A stretch of DNA of 8,134 nt from Chitinophagaceae bacterium (GCA_009996555.1 JAACZX010000493.1:1-8134), one strand, 5' to 3'; positions 1-6,966 are shown, numbered from the stretch's first letter. Program-made: numbers and translations. Notes: generated by a model not told the origin, from the sequence alone.

Positions 1-820
1 TTGGAGTAACGCTTACAAAAATTTCAAAGATATATTAAAAATCACTGAATTCGGATCTATAGTATTTGACTATGATGGTACGCTTTGTTCTTCATCAGAA
101 AGGTACACGGGCCTTTCTGATAACATTATTAAAGAGCTTATCAAACTACTCAATCAAGATTTAGTAATTGGAATCGCTACAGGACGAGGACAGTCTGTTA
201 GAAAGGCTTTATATGATAAAATACCGACAAAATATCATCCAAATGTCATAATAGGTTATTATAATTGCGCTGACATAGGGTCACTTCAAAATACCAGATT
301 GCCGAAAAAAAAATCAGATAAAAACAACCTTCTCAAAAATATCTATGACCTAATTAAAAGTTATCCGTTTACTGAAGAAGTTCTTCCGGAATTAAAACCC
401 AATCAGGTAACAATTGAAGTAAGGCAGAAACAAGGATGGAAGAAGGTGCGTGCAATAATTGTTGATCTTGTTTTAACAAAAAACTATTCTGGTATACAAA
501 TACTAGAATCCACACATTCTATCGACATAATTGATCAGGCGCTAACGTCAAAAACAAGCATTTTGGCTTACTGCAATAAAATAGCAAAGAAGAACTCCAA
601 GAAACAGAATTGCTTATGTATAGGAGACAAAGGACAATGGCCAGGGAACGATTATCAATTATTGTCCACCCCATTTTCTTTAAGTGTAGACGAAGTGTCA
701 GCACTGAGTGAAACCTGCTGGAATCTGTTGCCTCCCGGTATAAAAAACGCAAAAGGCACTTTGTATTACCTATCTCATTTAACTTTCAAAAAAAACGGAG
801 CCGTTATTGCCTTGCCATGA
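1..820 (+). CDS. HAD-superfamily phosphatase (Cof/sucrose-phosphatase-like), 5' end cut by window
   Basis: The reading frame is open from base 2 to the TGA at 818-820, giving 272 visible residues. All four HAD motifs are present. Motif I is FDYDGTL at visible residues 22-28, with nucleophile D23 and acid/base D25. Motif II is IATGRG with T60. The motif III lysine is probably K184, in ALTSK. Motif IV is GDKGQWPGND at 208-217. The roughly 120 residues between motifs II and III suggest a C2-type cap, as in Cof-like and sucrose-phosphate phosphatases that act on sugar phosphates or nucleotides; the substrate here is unknown. There is no ATG, GTG or TTG in frame before motif I, so the protein starts left of the window and has at least 21 residues ahead of motif I, more than most stand-alone HADs. 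The TTG at 299 lies after motifs I and II and is not the start. The stop overlaps the next start as ATGA. Confidence 0.85.
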   Translation, partial: WSNAYKNFKDILKITEFGSIVFDYDGTLCSSSERYTGLSDNIIKELIKLLNQDLVIGIATGRGQSVRKALYDKIPTKYHPNVIIGYYNCADIGSLQNTRLPKKKSDKNNLLKNIYDLIKSYPFTEEVLPELKPNQVTIEVRQKQGWKKVRAIIVDLVLTKNYSGIQILESTHSIDIIDQALTSKTSILAYCNKIAKKNSKKQNCLCIGDKGQWPGNDYQLLSTPFSLSVDEVSALSETCWNLLPPGIKNAKGTLYYLSHLTFKKNGAVIALP

Positions 821-1905
821 GATCAGGATTAGCAGAAAAACTTTTAGCCAAAACAATGAATTGGACACCCGAAGAAACTTCGAAGGAACGTCCTTTGCTT
901 CAAGCATTAGCAAACTTTAAATACAACGAATATCAACAATTTTCACCCGGGATCAGGTTTATAGAAAGTTTAGTAAAATGGCTAACACAGTTTGAAACTC
1001 TTGAAGAAAAAAACATTGCTTATAGATTCATATTAGATTCCTTGATTTTTATTTCAAGCGATCAGATGGCTCATTTAGTCAATATAACGTATGCTGATAA
1101 AATACAGCCTATCATTATTAAAAAAACCGCCGATGCCATTGGACTAAATCCATTTTTAGTAGCCAAAATTGTAAAAAGCACTACATACAAGGTTAGTCTT
1201 AGAAGATCTTTATTTATTGGCCTAAGCGATGGTTCTAAGATTGATTTATTAAGGAGAAGCTCCCACAGAATTAGCAATGAGCAAGTACTAACAACGTACT
1301 CTATTTCCAGAAATAAAATAGATGATATGTTAAGCGAGCTTAAAAAAGAAAAGATCAGCTCAAAATTTAATACCGTCTTCTTAATCGATGATTTTACAGC
1401 TAGCGGAACTAGCTATTTTAGAAAATCGGAAGAGCAATGGAAAGGGAAAATTTTTAAGTTTTTAGAATCAATTCGACCAGGTAAGGAAAATGCGAATCTT
1501 TTACAGGGCGGTGAAACGCTCGACGTACATATCATTTTTTATATTGCTACCTCGGAAGCATTATCGAAGTTAAATGAAAACATTACCTTATTTAAACAAG
1601 AACACCCTGAAATTAATTTTACCTTTAGTATAGATGCGGTTCAGATTATTGGAGGCGAAATAAAGGCGAAAATATTAGCGAGGAATGCTTTCATTGAACT
1701 AATAAAAAAATATTATGATGACAGCATAAATGACAGCCATTACAAAGAGGGCAAGCATGATAACCCTTATTTGGGTTTTAATGAATGTTGCTTGCCTTTG
1801 ATTCTAAGTCATAATACTCCCAATAATTCATTGCCAATACTGTGGTTTCCAGATGATATGATAAAAGGACTTTTCCCAAGAGTAAAAAGGCATAAAGATG
1901 AGTAG
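817..1905 (+). CDS. Phosphoribosyltransferase-fold protein (PRTase-CE-like)
   Basis: This 362-residue protein carries a clear PRPP-binding loop of type I phosphoribosyltransferases: hydrophobic strand VFLI, then DDFTASGT at residues 191-198. D191/D192 would contact the ribose hydroxyls and the SGT turn the 5'-phosphate. Following strands (HIIFYIAT at 238-245, FTFSIDAVQII at 268-278) fit the Rossmann-like PRTase core. The first 150 or so residues look mostly helical. A C-terminal stretch at 314-344 (HDNPYLGF, then HNTPNNSLPILWF) resembles, from memory, PRTase-like proteins found in predicted conflict systems. Known PRTases exchange a base and pyrophosphate on PRPP; whether this one makes or breaks a nucleotide cannot be read here. 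It starts inside the HAD stop codon (ATGA, 4 bases) and overlaps the ATPase gene by 8 bases, so translation is probably coupled. No strong Shine-Dalgarno sequence precedes the ATG. Confidence 0.78.
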   Translation: MRSGLAEKLLAKTMNWTPEETSKERPLLQALANFKYNEYQQFSPGIRFIESLVKWLTQFETLEEKNIAYRFILDSLIFISSDQMAHLVNITYADKIQPIIIKKTADAIGLNPFLVAKIVKSTTYKVSLRRSLFIGLSDGSKIDLLRRSSHRISNEQVLTTYSISRNKIDDMLSELKKEKISSKFNTVFLIDDFTASGTSYFRKSEEQWKGKIFKFLESIRPGKENANLLQGGETLDVHIIFYIATSEALSKLNENITLFKQEHPEINFTFSIDAVQIIGGEIKAKILARNAFIELIKKYYDDSINDSHYKEGKHDNPYLGFNECCLPLILSHNTPNNSLPILWFPDDMIKGLFPRVKRHKDE

Positions 1906-3787
1906 GTTAAGAAATCCTTTCAGACTGCGGGCTTCAGAAAAAATTGAATCAAATGCAAGCTTCCTTAAGTTATACAATCCAGCGGTATTGGATTCTATAA
2001 TGGAAAAAGACAAGGTTGGTGCTTTGTGGAATAATGTGCTCTATATTCATAGCTCACCAGGTGCAGGTAAAACATCTTTGCTTAGAGTTTTTGAGCCTGA
2101 AACCCTAAACACGCTACTAAATAACAAATCAGCTCCTGACAGTAAAACGTTGTTTGGAGTATTAAAAAAATTAAACGTTTTAACAGACAGCTCTATTAAT
2201 CTATTAGGGGTTACTCTCCTTTGTACAAGAAACTATGAAATATTGGAAGAATTGGATGTTTCAGAAGCACAAAAAAAGCGGTATTTTTTTTCGTTACTAA
2301 ATTCAAGAATAGTACTAGCAACACTTAGATCAATTGTAGAATTGCTAAATACGAATACATCCTTTACAGAGATATTAGAGAGGGTCTCTTACAAATACGA
2401 TAATAGGGATAATTTTTTTACTGATTTGATTGTTCCGTGCACGGGCCGCGACCTTTACAAATGGGCATCAGACATTGAAAAAAAAGTTTATCAAGCCATA
2501 GATAGCTTTCTACCCTTGGAAGAAATTAAACCCCAAGGACATGATGAACTATTCTCAATTGCAATTTTGAAGCCAGAATATTTTCAATTTGACGGTAAAC
2601 CTATATTCGAAAGAGTGCTTTTCATGCTTGATGACACTCATAAGTTATCTTCAACACAACGGACAGCGCTCAAAAAATATGTAATTGAAAAACGTGGCAA
2701 TTTTAGCATATGGATATCTGAGCGTTTAGAGGCATTAGACCCCAAAGACAATCTTAGATCTTTTGCAGGACGTGACTATGAAGAACTTAACCTTGAGACA
2801 TTTTGGGGAGAGCGTCCCGCCAAATTTGAAGCCGTACTTTCAAGTATAGCTGATAAACGAGCGGCAATTTCAACAGAAGAAGTAAATTCTTTCAGAGAGT
2901 ATTTAGATAATGAGTTTGAAGAGGAGCATTTTAAATCGGAATTGATACAATCTATCAATGAGACAAAGGAACGAATTAAAAAAATATCATCTGTAACGGA
3001 CAAATTCAATGAATGGATAAAATTTGTTGACGACCATGGTGGAAGTGAGTTAGATCAAGCGATGCTTTATAAAAAATTGGAAATCTTAATACATCGAAAC
3101 CTCGGCAAACCGCAACTCGCTTTTGATTTTCCACTTACTGAACAAGAGTTTAAAGACAAACTAAAACCAGATTTGGAGATATCATCAAAACTATTTTTAT
3201 CACAGCCAGCTAACCTTCCCTATTATTTCGGCTTCGGTGACCTTGTAAAGTTATCCTCAAATAATATTGAACAATTTTTATCTTTTTCTGCAGATATGTT
3301 TGAAGAAATGCTTTCTAACAGACTGCTTGGTAATAAGGTGAATATCGAAACGGAAATCCAAGAAAAAATAATAAGGCGTCTTGTTGAATATAAGTGGAAT
3401 GAATTGAGCAAAATCCTGCCTTATTCAAGTAACACAATAAACTTTCTAACAAGGTTAGGAGAAAGCTGCAGATCCGATACATACCGACCAAACGCTCCAT
3501 ATGCTTTAGGCGTAACGGGATTTGCAATTAGATCGAAACCAGATATGTTCAGCAATGGAGATGAATGGTATTTAGAGGATATTTATTCTCCTCTTGCTAC
3601 AGCTATTTCTACTTGTGTCGCATTCAATTTGCTAGAGATGAAAACTATTAATCAAGGGGAAAAAGGTACCAAAAATGATGTTTACTATCTGAATAGGTGG
3701 TTATGCATAAAATTTGATTTACCCTTCTCTTACGGGGGGTGGCGTCACAAAAGCGTAGACGAACTGCTTAAATGGACTAAACTATGA
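1898..3787 (+). CDS. ORC/CDC6-like P-loop ATPase
   Basis: This 629-residue protein has a Walker A loop SSPGAGKTS at residues 52-60, with K58 and T59 for ATP and Mg; the usual first glycine is serine 52. A Walker B strand, RVLFMLDDTH, lies at 239-248 with D245/D246. Strand FSIWISERLEAL at 269-280 could hold sensor 1, and GRDYEELNLE at 291-300 follows. The middle (about 330-400) is charged and helical, possibly coiled coil. The C-terminal third has distinctive blocks, YYFGFGDLVKLSSNNIEQF at 442-460 and ALGVTGFAI at 536-544, then a region near 558-600 that could be a winged helix. The layout fits AAA+/STAND-like ATPases of the ORC/CDC6 kind, which bind DNA or partners in an ATP-dependent way. 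In this operon a sensing or gating role is inferred. AAAAAGG at 1884-1890 is a plausible ribosome-binding site for the ATG at 1898. The stop overlaps the next start as ATGA. Confidence 0.75.
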   Translation: MSRLRNPFRLRASEKIESNASFLKLYNPAVLDSIMEKDKVGALWNNVLYIHSSPGAGKTSLLRVFEPETLNTLLNNKSAPDSKTLFGVLKKLNVLTDSSINLLGVTLLCTRNYEILEELDVSEAQKKRYFFSLLNSRIVLATLRSIVELLNTNTSFTEILERVSYKYDNRDNFFTDLIVPCTGRDLYKWASDIEKKVYQAIDSFLPLEEIKPQGHDELFSIAILKPEYFQFDGKPIFERVLFMLDDTHKLSSTQRTALKKYVIEKRGNFSIWISERLEALDPKDNLRSFAGRDYEELNLETFWGERPAKFEAVLSSIADKRAAISTEEVNSFREYLDNEFEEEHFKSELIQSINETKERIKKISSVTDKFNEWIKFVDDHGGSELDQAMLYKKLEILIHRNLGKPQLAFDFPLTEQEFKDKLKPDLEISSKLFLSQPANLPYYFGFGDLVKLSSNNIEQFLSFSADMFEEMLSNRLLGNKVNIETEIQEKIIRRLVEYKWNELSKILPYSSNTINFLTRLGESCRSDTYRPNAPYALGVTGFAIRSKPDMFSNGDEWYLEDIYSPLATAISTCVAFNLLEMKTINQGEKGTKNDVYYLNRWLCIKFDLPFSYGGWRHKSVDELLKWTKL

Positions 3788-4917
3788 ATGATTTAAGATG
3801 GGATCCTTCAGTATTAATTAGAGGCGATAAAGTTCCAGAGTTTTGGCATAATCATTTTAATAACTCCGAAAGGCGTGTGCTATTTATTCTGGGTAAAGGA
3901 TTTGATGTAAGGATGAATATTGCAATACAGGAACTAATTAAAATCTGTCCTACTATTCAACTTGAGTGCTGGGTTATTGAGTTTGACGAAGGTATTGGGT
4001 CGCATTCAACAAAATATTTAACCTATGTTCAGGACAACGACAAAGAATTAACATCTTGTTTAACTGGAAAGAAAATTATTTCAAAAAAGATTTCATTGTG
4101 GAGTTCCAAAGCGAAAGGAAAACGGAAAAGAATTGGCGATCGACAAGCTGCACAAATCCTGGAGTCATTTGATCAGATAAAATCATTCTCTGATATTATC
4201 ATTGATATCAGCGCATTACCACGTGGAGTCTATTTTTCACTAGTAGGAAAATTCCTTACGTTTATTGATAATTATTCCAATGGGAAAAAACCTAACCTTT
4301 TCGCAATAGTATCAGAAAACGCAGCGATTGATAGCAAGATCAAAGAAAAAGAGATTGATGAAGATGTAGGATATCTTCATGGGTTCGGTGGAACACTTGA
4401 GCTAACCTCGGAATCAGAAGAGCCTGTTGTTTGGTTTCCCGTTTTAGGTGAAGACAAATCAGAACATCTGGAGAAAGCGCACAGCCATATTCGACCAAAC
4501 GAGATTTGCCCAGTACTTCCATTTCCTTCAAAAAATCCTAGGCGTTCTGACACTCTGATCAAAGACTATTACCAGATACTTTTTGAAAGGTTAAATATCG
4601 AATCCCAAAATATCATGTATGTTCCGGAACAAAACCCATTTGAAGCTTACACTCGTTTAACAAAAGCAATTAGAAATTATAACATTTCGTTACAAGCACT
4701 GGACGGTTGCAAAGCAGTTATATCTACTTTTTCCAGTAAATTATTATCGATTGGATCTTTGCTGACCGCATACGAGCTAATGAATGAAATTGGCGTTGGC
4801 ATATTAAATGTTGATTCTCAAGGATACGAGATTGACAATTTTGACGACATAAAGTCGTTAAAAGAGAACAGTGAACTTTTTGTAATTTGGTTAATTGGAG
4901 AAGCATATGAAGACTAA
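3784..4917 (+). CDS. Uncharacterised Rossmann-like protein of the PRTase/ATPase operon
   Basis: I do not recognise the family of this 377-residue protein. The N-terminal part has a strand and glycine loop, RRVLFILGKGFDVRM at residues 30-44, followed by alternating helices and strands (ECWVIEFD at 61-68), as in a Rossmann-like fold. A second strand and loop is SDIIIDISALPRGVYF at 136-151. Other likely signature blocks are YLHGFGG at 197-203, PFPSKNPRRSD at 246-256 and STFSSKLLSIGSLLTAYEL at 314-332. The segment at 95-121 is very lysine/arginine rich and could touch nucleic acid. There is no signal peptide or membrane helix, so it should be cytoplasmic. It sits between the ATPase gene (4-base overlap) and the kinase gene (11-base overlap), so it is a core part of the system. 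Roles as effector, nucleotide-binding sensor or enzyme are all open; a ligand-sensing CARF- or SAVED-like fold is possible but not shown. Confidence 0.75.
   Translation: MNDLRWDPSVLIRGDKVPEFWHNHFNNSERRVLFILGKGFDVRMNIAIQELIKICPTIQLECWVIEFDEGIGSHSTKYLTYVQDNDKELTSCLTGKKIISKKISLWSSKAKGKRKRIGDRQAAQILESFDQIKSFSDIIIDISALPRGVYFSLVGKFLTFIDNYSNGKKPNLFAIVSENAAIDSKIKEKEIDEDVGYLHGFGGTLELTSESEEPVVWFPVLGEDKSEHLEKAHSHIRPNEICPVLPFPSKNPRRSDTLIKDYYQILFERLNIESQNIMYVPEQNPFEAYTRLTKAIRNYNISLQALDGCKAVISTFSSKLLSIGSLLTAYELMNEIGVGILNVDSQGYEIDNFDDIKSLKENSELFVIWLIGEAYED
4897..4900 (+). promoter_or_regulatory. Ribosome-binding site of the PfkB gene
   Basis: GGAG lies inside the end of the preceding gene, six bases ahead of ATG 4907. 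It supports that ATG over the upstream TTG, whose own codon overlaps this motif. Confidence 0.55.
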
Positions 4918-5962
4918 AAATAAAGCACATAATAAACTAATCTGCTCAGGAACTGGCCTTATAGCGTTGGATGTCGTAATCAGTATTGATCCAGATAAAC
5001 CAACTCAGTTTTTTGCGGGGGGATCTTGTGGTAACGTGCTTACAATTCTTGCATATATGGGATGGGATTCTTACCCTATAGCCCGTCTATCCAACAACAC
5101 GGCCACAGAATTGTTAATGCAGGACATGTCTAAATGGAATGTCAAAGAAAGCCTGTTGACATTTACACAGGATGGAAGTACTCCTGTCATTATTCACCGA
5201 ATTTTGAAAGATAAAAATGGACTTTCTAAACATAGATTTGAATTTAGAAATCCTGAGGACGGCAAATATTTGCCGTCTTATAAGCCTTGCTTGTCGAAAT
5301 CTGTTCAAAGTATCCTCGAACTTGGGCCAACCCCAAGCGTGTTTTACTTTGATCGGATTAATAGAGCTGCGTTGGACCTAGCAAAAGCTTATAAAAAAAA
5401 TGGTGCTCTCATTTTCTTTGAGCCATCTAGCATCAAAGACGAAAAAGGATTCAAAAAATGTTTGGAGGTGGCAGATATTGTGAAATTTTCTGAGGATCGC
5501 ATACCTGATTATTCTTCCATTTTCATTGATTGCCAAGTACCCTTGGAAATCCGAACTTTGGGTGAAAAGGGCCTAAAATATCGACGCACTGGAGATTCAA
5601 ACTGGTCTGAAGTAAAGGGATATTCAATTACCAATGTGGTAGATACTGCCGGAGCCGGCGATTGGTGCACAGCAGGCATACTGTCAAGTATCTTGTCATA
5701 TAATTATTCCATAGAATCAATATCGAAAAACCAGCTGGAAAAAGCTTTAAAATGGGGCCAGGTATTAAGTGCTATGAACTGCACGTTTGAAGGAGCAAGG
5801 GGATTAATGTATAACATTAGTTATAAAGAATTATTTGCAAAAATTGAAAATGCCATAATTAATAAAACAAATACTGTATCTCCGATAGTAAAACACTCAG
5901 TCAAACCCGAAATCCCTCTTAAGCCAATAAAAATATCGTCTCTTTTTGCTAACGTTCAATAA
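4907..5962 (+). CDS. PfkB/ribokinase-family carbohydrate or nucleoside kinase
   Basis: This 351-residue protein has both PfkB hallmarks. The N-terminal substrate/hinge motif is AGGSCGN at residues 37-43. The C-terminal DTAGAGD is at 246-252, where D252 would be the catalytic base and the glycines form the anion hole. TLGEKGLKYR at 217-226 and NCTFEGARG at 291-299 also match the nucleotide-binding half of the family. Members transfer the ATP gamma-phosphate to a hydroxymethyl group of sugars or nucleosides; the substrate here is unknown. The ATG at 4907 is preferred over the in-frame TTG at 4895 because GGAG at 4897-4900 sits six bases before it. It overlaps the upstream gene by 11 bases and is the last gene of the operon. 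Beyond about residue 313 a polar, lysine- and proline-containing tail extends past the kinase core. Being locked into this operon suggests a specialised substrate rather than general sugar use. Confidence 0.88.
   Translation: MKTKNKAHNKLICSGTGLIALDVVISIDPDKPTQFFAGGSCGNVLTILAYMGWDSYPIARLSNNTATELLMQDMSKWNVKESLLTFTQDGSTPVIIHRILKDKNGLSKHRFEFRNPEDGKYLPSYKPCLSKSVQSILELGPTPSVFYFDRINRAALDLAKAYKKNGALIFFEPSSIKDEKGFKKCLEVADIVKFSEDRIPDYSSIFIDCQVPLEIRTLGEKGLKYRRTGDSNWSEVKGYSITNVVDTAGAGDWCTAGILSSILSYNYSIESISKNQLEKALKWGQVLSAMNCTFEGARGLMYNISYKELFAKIENAIINKTNTVSPIVKHSVKPEIPLKPIKISSLFANVQ
5258..5277. repeat. Perfect 20-bp palindrome inside the PfkB gene
   Basis: GACGGCAAATATTTGCCGTC reads identically on both strands, with no spacer. 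It encodes residues 118-124 of the kinase and is not next to a catalytic motif. A perfect 20-bp palindrome is expected by chance well under once in a window of this size. It could bind a dimeric protein, form a cruciform or RNA hairpin, or simply follow from codon choice. Confidence 0.9.
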
Positions 5963-6110
5963 TAGATTTTCAAATGATTTGCTTTGAAGATTTCTTATCT
6001 TTATTCAAGATATTGGATTAGGGAAAGGGTTTGACTTATACCAGTTTTATTACACTTTTCAATTTTATTTCACTAGCTCTGTAAATAATTGGCATTCAAA
6101 GATATTTCAA

Positions 6111-6122
6111 CCCCTGAAGGGG
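6111..6122. repeat. Small GC-rich hairpin CCCC-TGAA-GGGG
   Basis: Perfect 4-bp GC arms around a TGAA loop, 8 bases upstream of the terminator hairpin. It may add to transcript-end structure. The arms are short, so a role is uncertain. Confidence 0.4.
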
Positions 6123-6129
6123 GAGCAAC

Positions 6130-6162
6130 AAAAGCCCGGCAGTTTATGCGGGGCTTTTTATT
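6130..6162. terminator. Hairpin terminator, probably bidirectional
   Basis: The arms are AAAAGCCCGGC (6130-6140) and GCGGGGCTTTT (6148-6158). They pair over 11 positions with one G-G mismatch around a 7-base loop, followed on the plus strand by TTTTTATTT. On the minus strand the same hairpin ends in CTTTTGTTG, 36 bases after the XRE gene stop. It fits termination of both the plus-strand operon, though 168 bases after its last stop, and the minus-strand XRE operon. Confidence 0.75.
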
Positions 6163-6193
6163 TGTGCTAAATCCAATTGTTTCTTTGTGCAGC

Positions 6194-6400
6194 TCACTCA
6201 CTCCTATACTCCAGTATATCTCCCGGCTGGCAATCCAGCACTTTACAAATTGTTTCCAGCGTACTGAAACGAATGGCTTTTGCTTTCCCCGTTTTCAGGA
6301 TCGATAAGTTGGCCAGTGTCAATCCCACTTTATCTGACAATTCGTTCAAGCTCATTTTCCGTTTGGCCATCATCACATCTAAGTTTACAATTATTGCCAT
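6194..6400 (-). CDS. XRE-family HTH transcriptional regulator (YozG-like)
   Basis: This 68-residue protein is essentially one Cro/C1-type helix-turn-helix domain. It runs from about residue 13 (KRKMSLNELSDKVGLT) through a recognition-helix region (ANLSILKTGKAKAIRF, 30-45) to the family-typical end LETICKVLDCQPGDILEY (48-65). The short N-terminal strand MAIIVNLDVMMA is also typical of YozG-like regulators. Family members bind operator DNA as dimers. It follows the DUF2975 gene by 3 bases on the same strand, the usual pairing, and is translated from the same message. The 14-bp inverted repeat upstream of that gene is a natural candidate operator for it, which would make the pair autoregulated. 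Identification is strong; what it responds to is unknown. Confidence 0.93.
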   Translation of the reverse strand: MAIIVNLDVMMAKRKMSLNELSDKVGLTLANLSILKTGKAKAIRFSTLETICKVLDCQPGDILEYRSE

Positions 6401-6403
6401 GGC

Positions 6404-6940
6404 TTATACGGTTAAATCGTTTTCGTTTTGAAGATCTACTCCCTTTTTGAAAATAATGGCAATAATATGAATCACAGCTCCCATAAAAATAAACGCTTCG
6501 CTGTCTACCCAAAATTGGTTTAAGTTGTCGGGAACAAAACCGTGATGCATTAAATTTTTAACCAATTGCCTGGCAATATGACTTAACAGTCCAATGGAAA
6601 GAGTATAATAACTGATGAAAGAAATTTGCCCGGCAACAAAACTGCTGAACGGTTTTGATAAATCCATTTTGTGCATGAGCCTGATAACCGTGTAAAACAA
6701 TACAGGTTTTAAAATTGAAATAATTAGTATAAAACTATAGATGCCAAAAAATGCAAACGTACTGTCGTTATACATTTGAATTAAGTCTAACTTTTGATAC
6801 AGATTTGGGATAACTCCAGGATTATACAGACTAAAAAAGAAATTTACGAGCAGACCCCCTGCTTCAATGGACAAGCCAACAAAAATGAGCCAGACGATAA
6901 AATACAAGCCCCAAAATACGAAGTTGTTTGTTTTTGACAT
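6404..6940 (-). CDS. DUF2975 family integral membrane protein
   Basis: This 178-residue protein has four probable transmembrane helices, at about residues 7-27, 61-88, 98-123 and 147-165. Its C-terminal end, IIFKKGVDLQNENDLTV (162-178), is the hallmark of DUF2975 proteins, which are almost always encoded directly before a small YozG-like XRE regulator, as here. The function of the family is not established; the pairing suggests a membrane partner or sensor that modulates the regulator. The polar stretch between helices 1 and 2 (about 38-60) would be an external or internal loop. The ATG at 6938-6940 has no Shine-Dalgarno sequence, as is common in Bacteroidota, and lies about 20 bases downstream of the predicted transcription start. 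Confidence 0.9.
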   Translation of the reverse strand: MSKTNNFVFWGLYFIVWLIFVGLSIEAGGLLVNFFFSLYNPGVIPNLYQKLDLIQMYNDSTFAFFGIYSFILIISILKPVLFYTVIRLMHKMDLSKPFSSFVAGQISFISYYTLSIGLLSHIARQLVKNLMHHGFVPDNLNQFWVDSEAFIFMGAVIHIIAIIFKKGVDLQNENDLTV

Positions 6941-6966
6941 GAGTGGTAAAATTTAAATTGGTATGG

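Larger units (their letters stand above)
5963..6193. other. Gene-free spacer between converging transcripts; probable island/core boundary
   Basis: No credible gene is seen here. The first 150 or so bases are AT-rich like the upstream operon. A short open stretch at 6085-6117 ends with IIGIQRYFNP and a stop; it could be the 3' stub of an interrupted gene but is too short to identify. A CCCC-TGAA-GGGG hairpin sits at 6111-6122, followed directly by the terminator hairpin. No tRNA gene or clear attachment repeat is visible. Confidence 0.5.

Noticed and set aside
1398..1414. Inverted repeat AGCTAG-CGGAA-CTAGCT in the PRTase gene
   Set aside because: Only 6-bp arms, inside the codons for the PRPP loop; explained by coding constraint and chance.
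5648..5659. GCCGG-AG-CCGGC inverted repeat in the PfkB gene
   Set aside because: It comes directly from the Ala-Gly-Ala-Gly codons of the DTAGAGD motif.
5987..6001. Hairpin AAGAT-TTCTT-ATCTT after the PfkB gene as a terminator
   Set aside because: Five mostly A-T pairs and no real U-tract; far weaker than the hairpin at 6130-6162.
6026..6060. Possible plus-strand promoter beginning at GGGTTTGACT
   Set aside because: There is no TAnnTTTG box at the right spacing, no sigma70-like -10 at 17 bases, and no gene downstream on that strand.
6089..6431. Two plus-strand open frames of 72 and 84 residues
   Set aside because: They run through the terminator and antisense to the clearly identified XRE gene; no domain or ribosome-binding site supports them.
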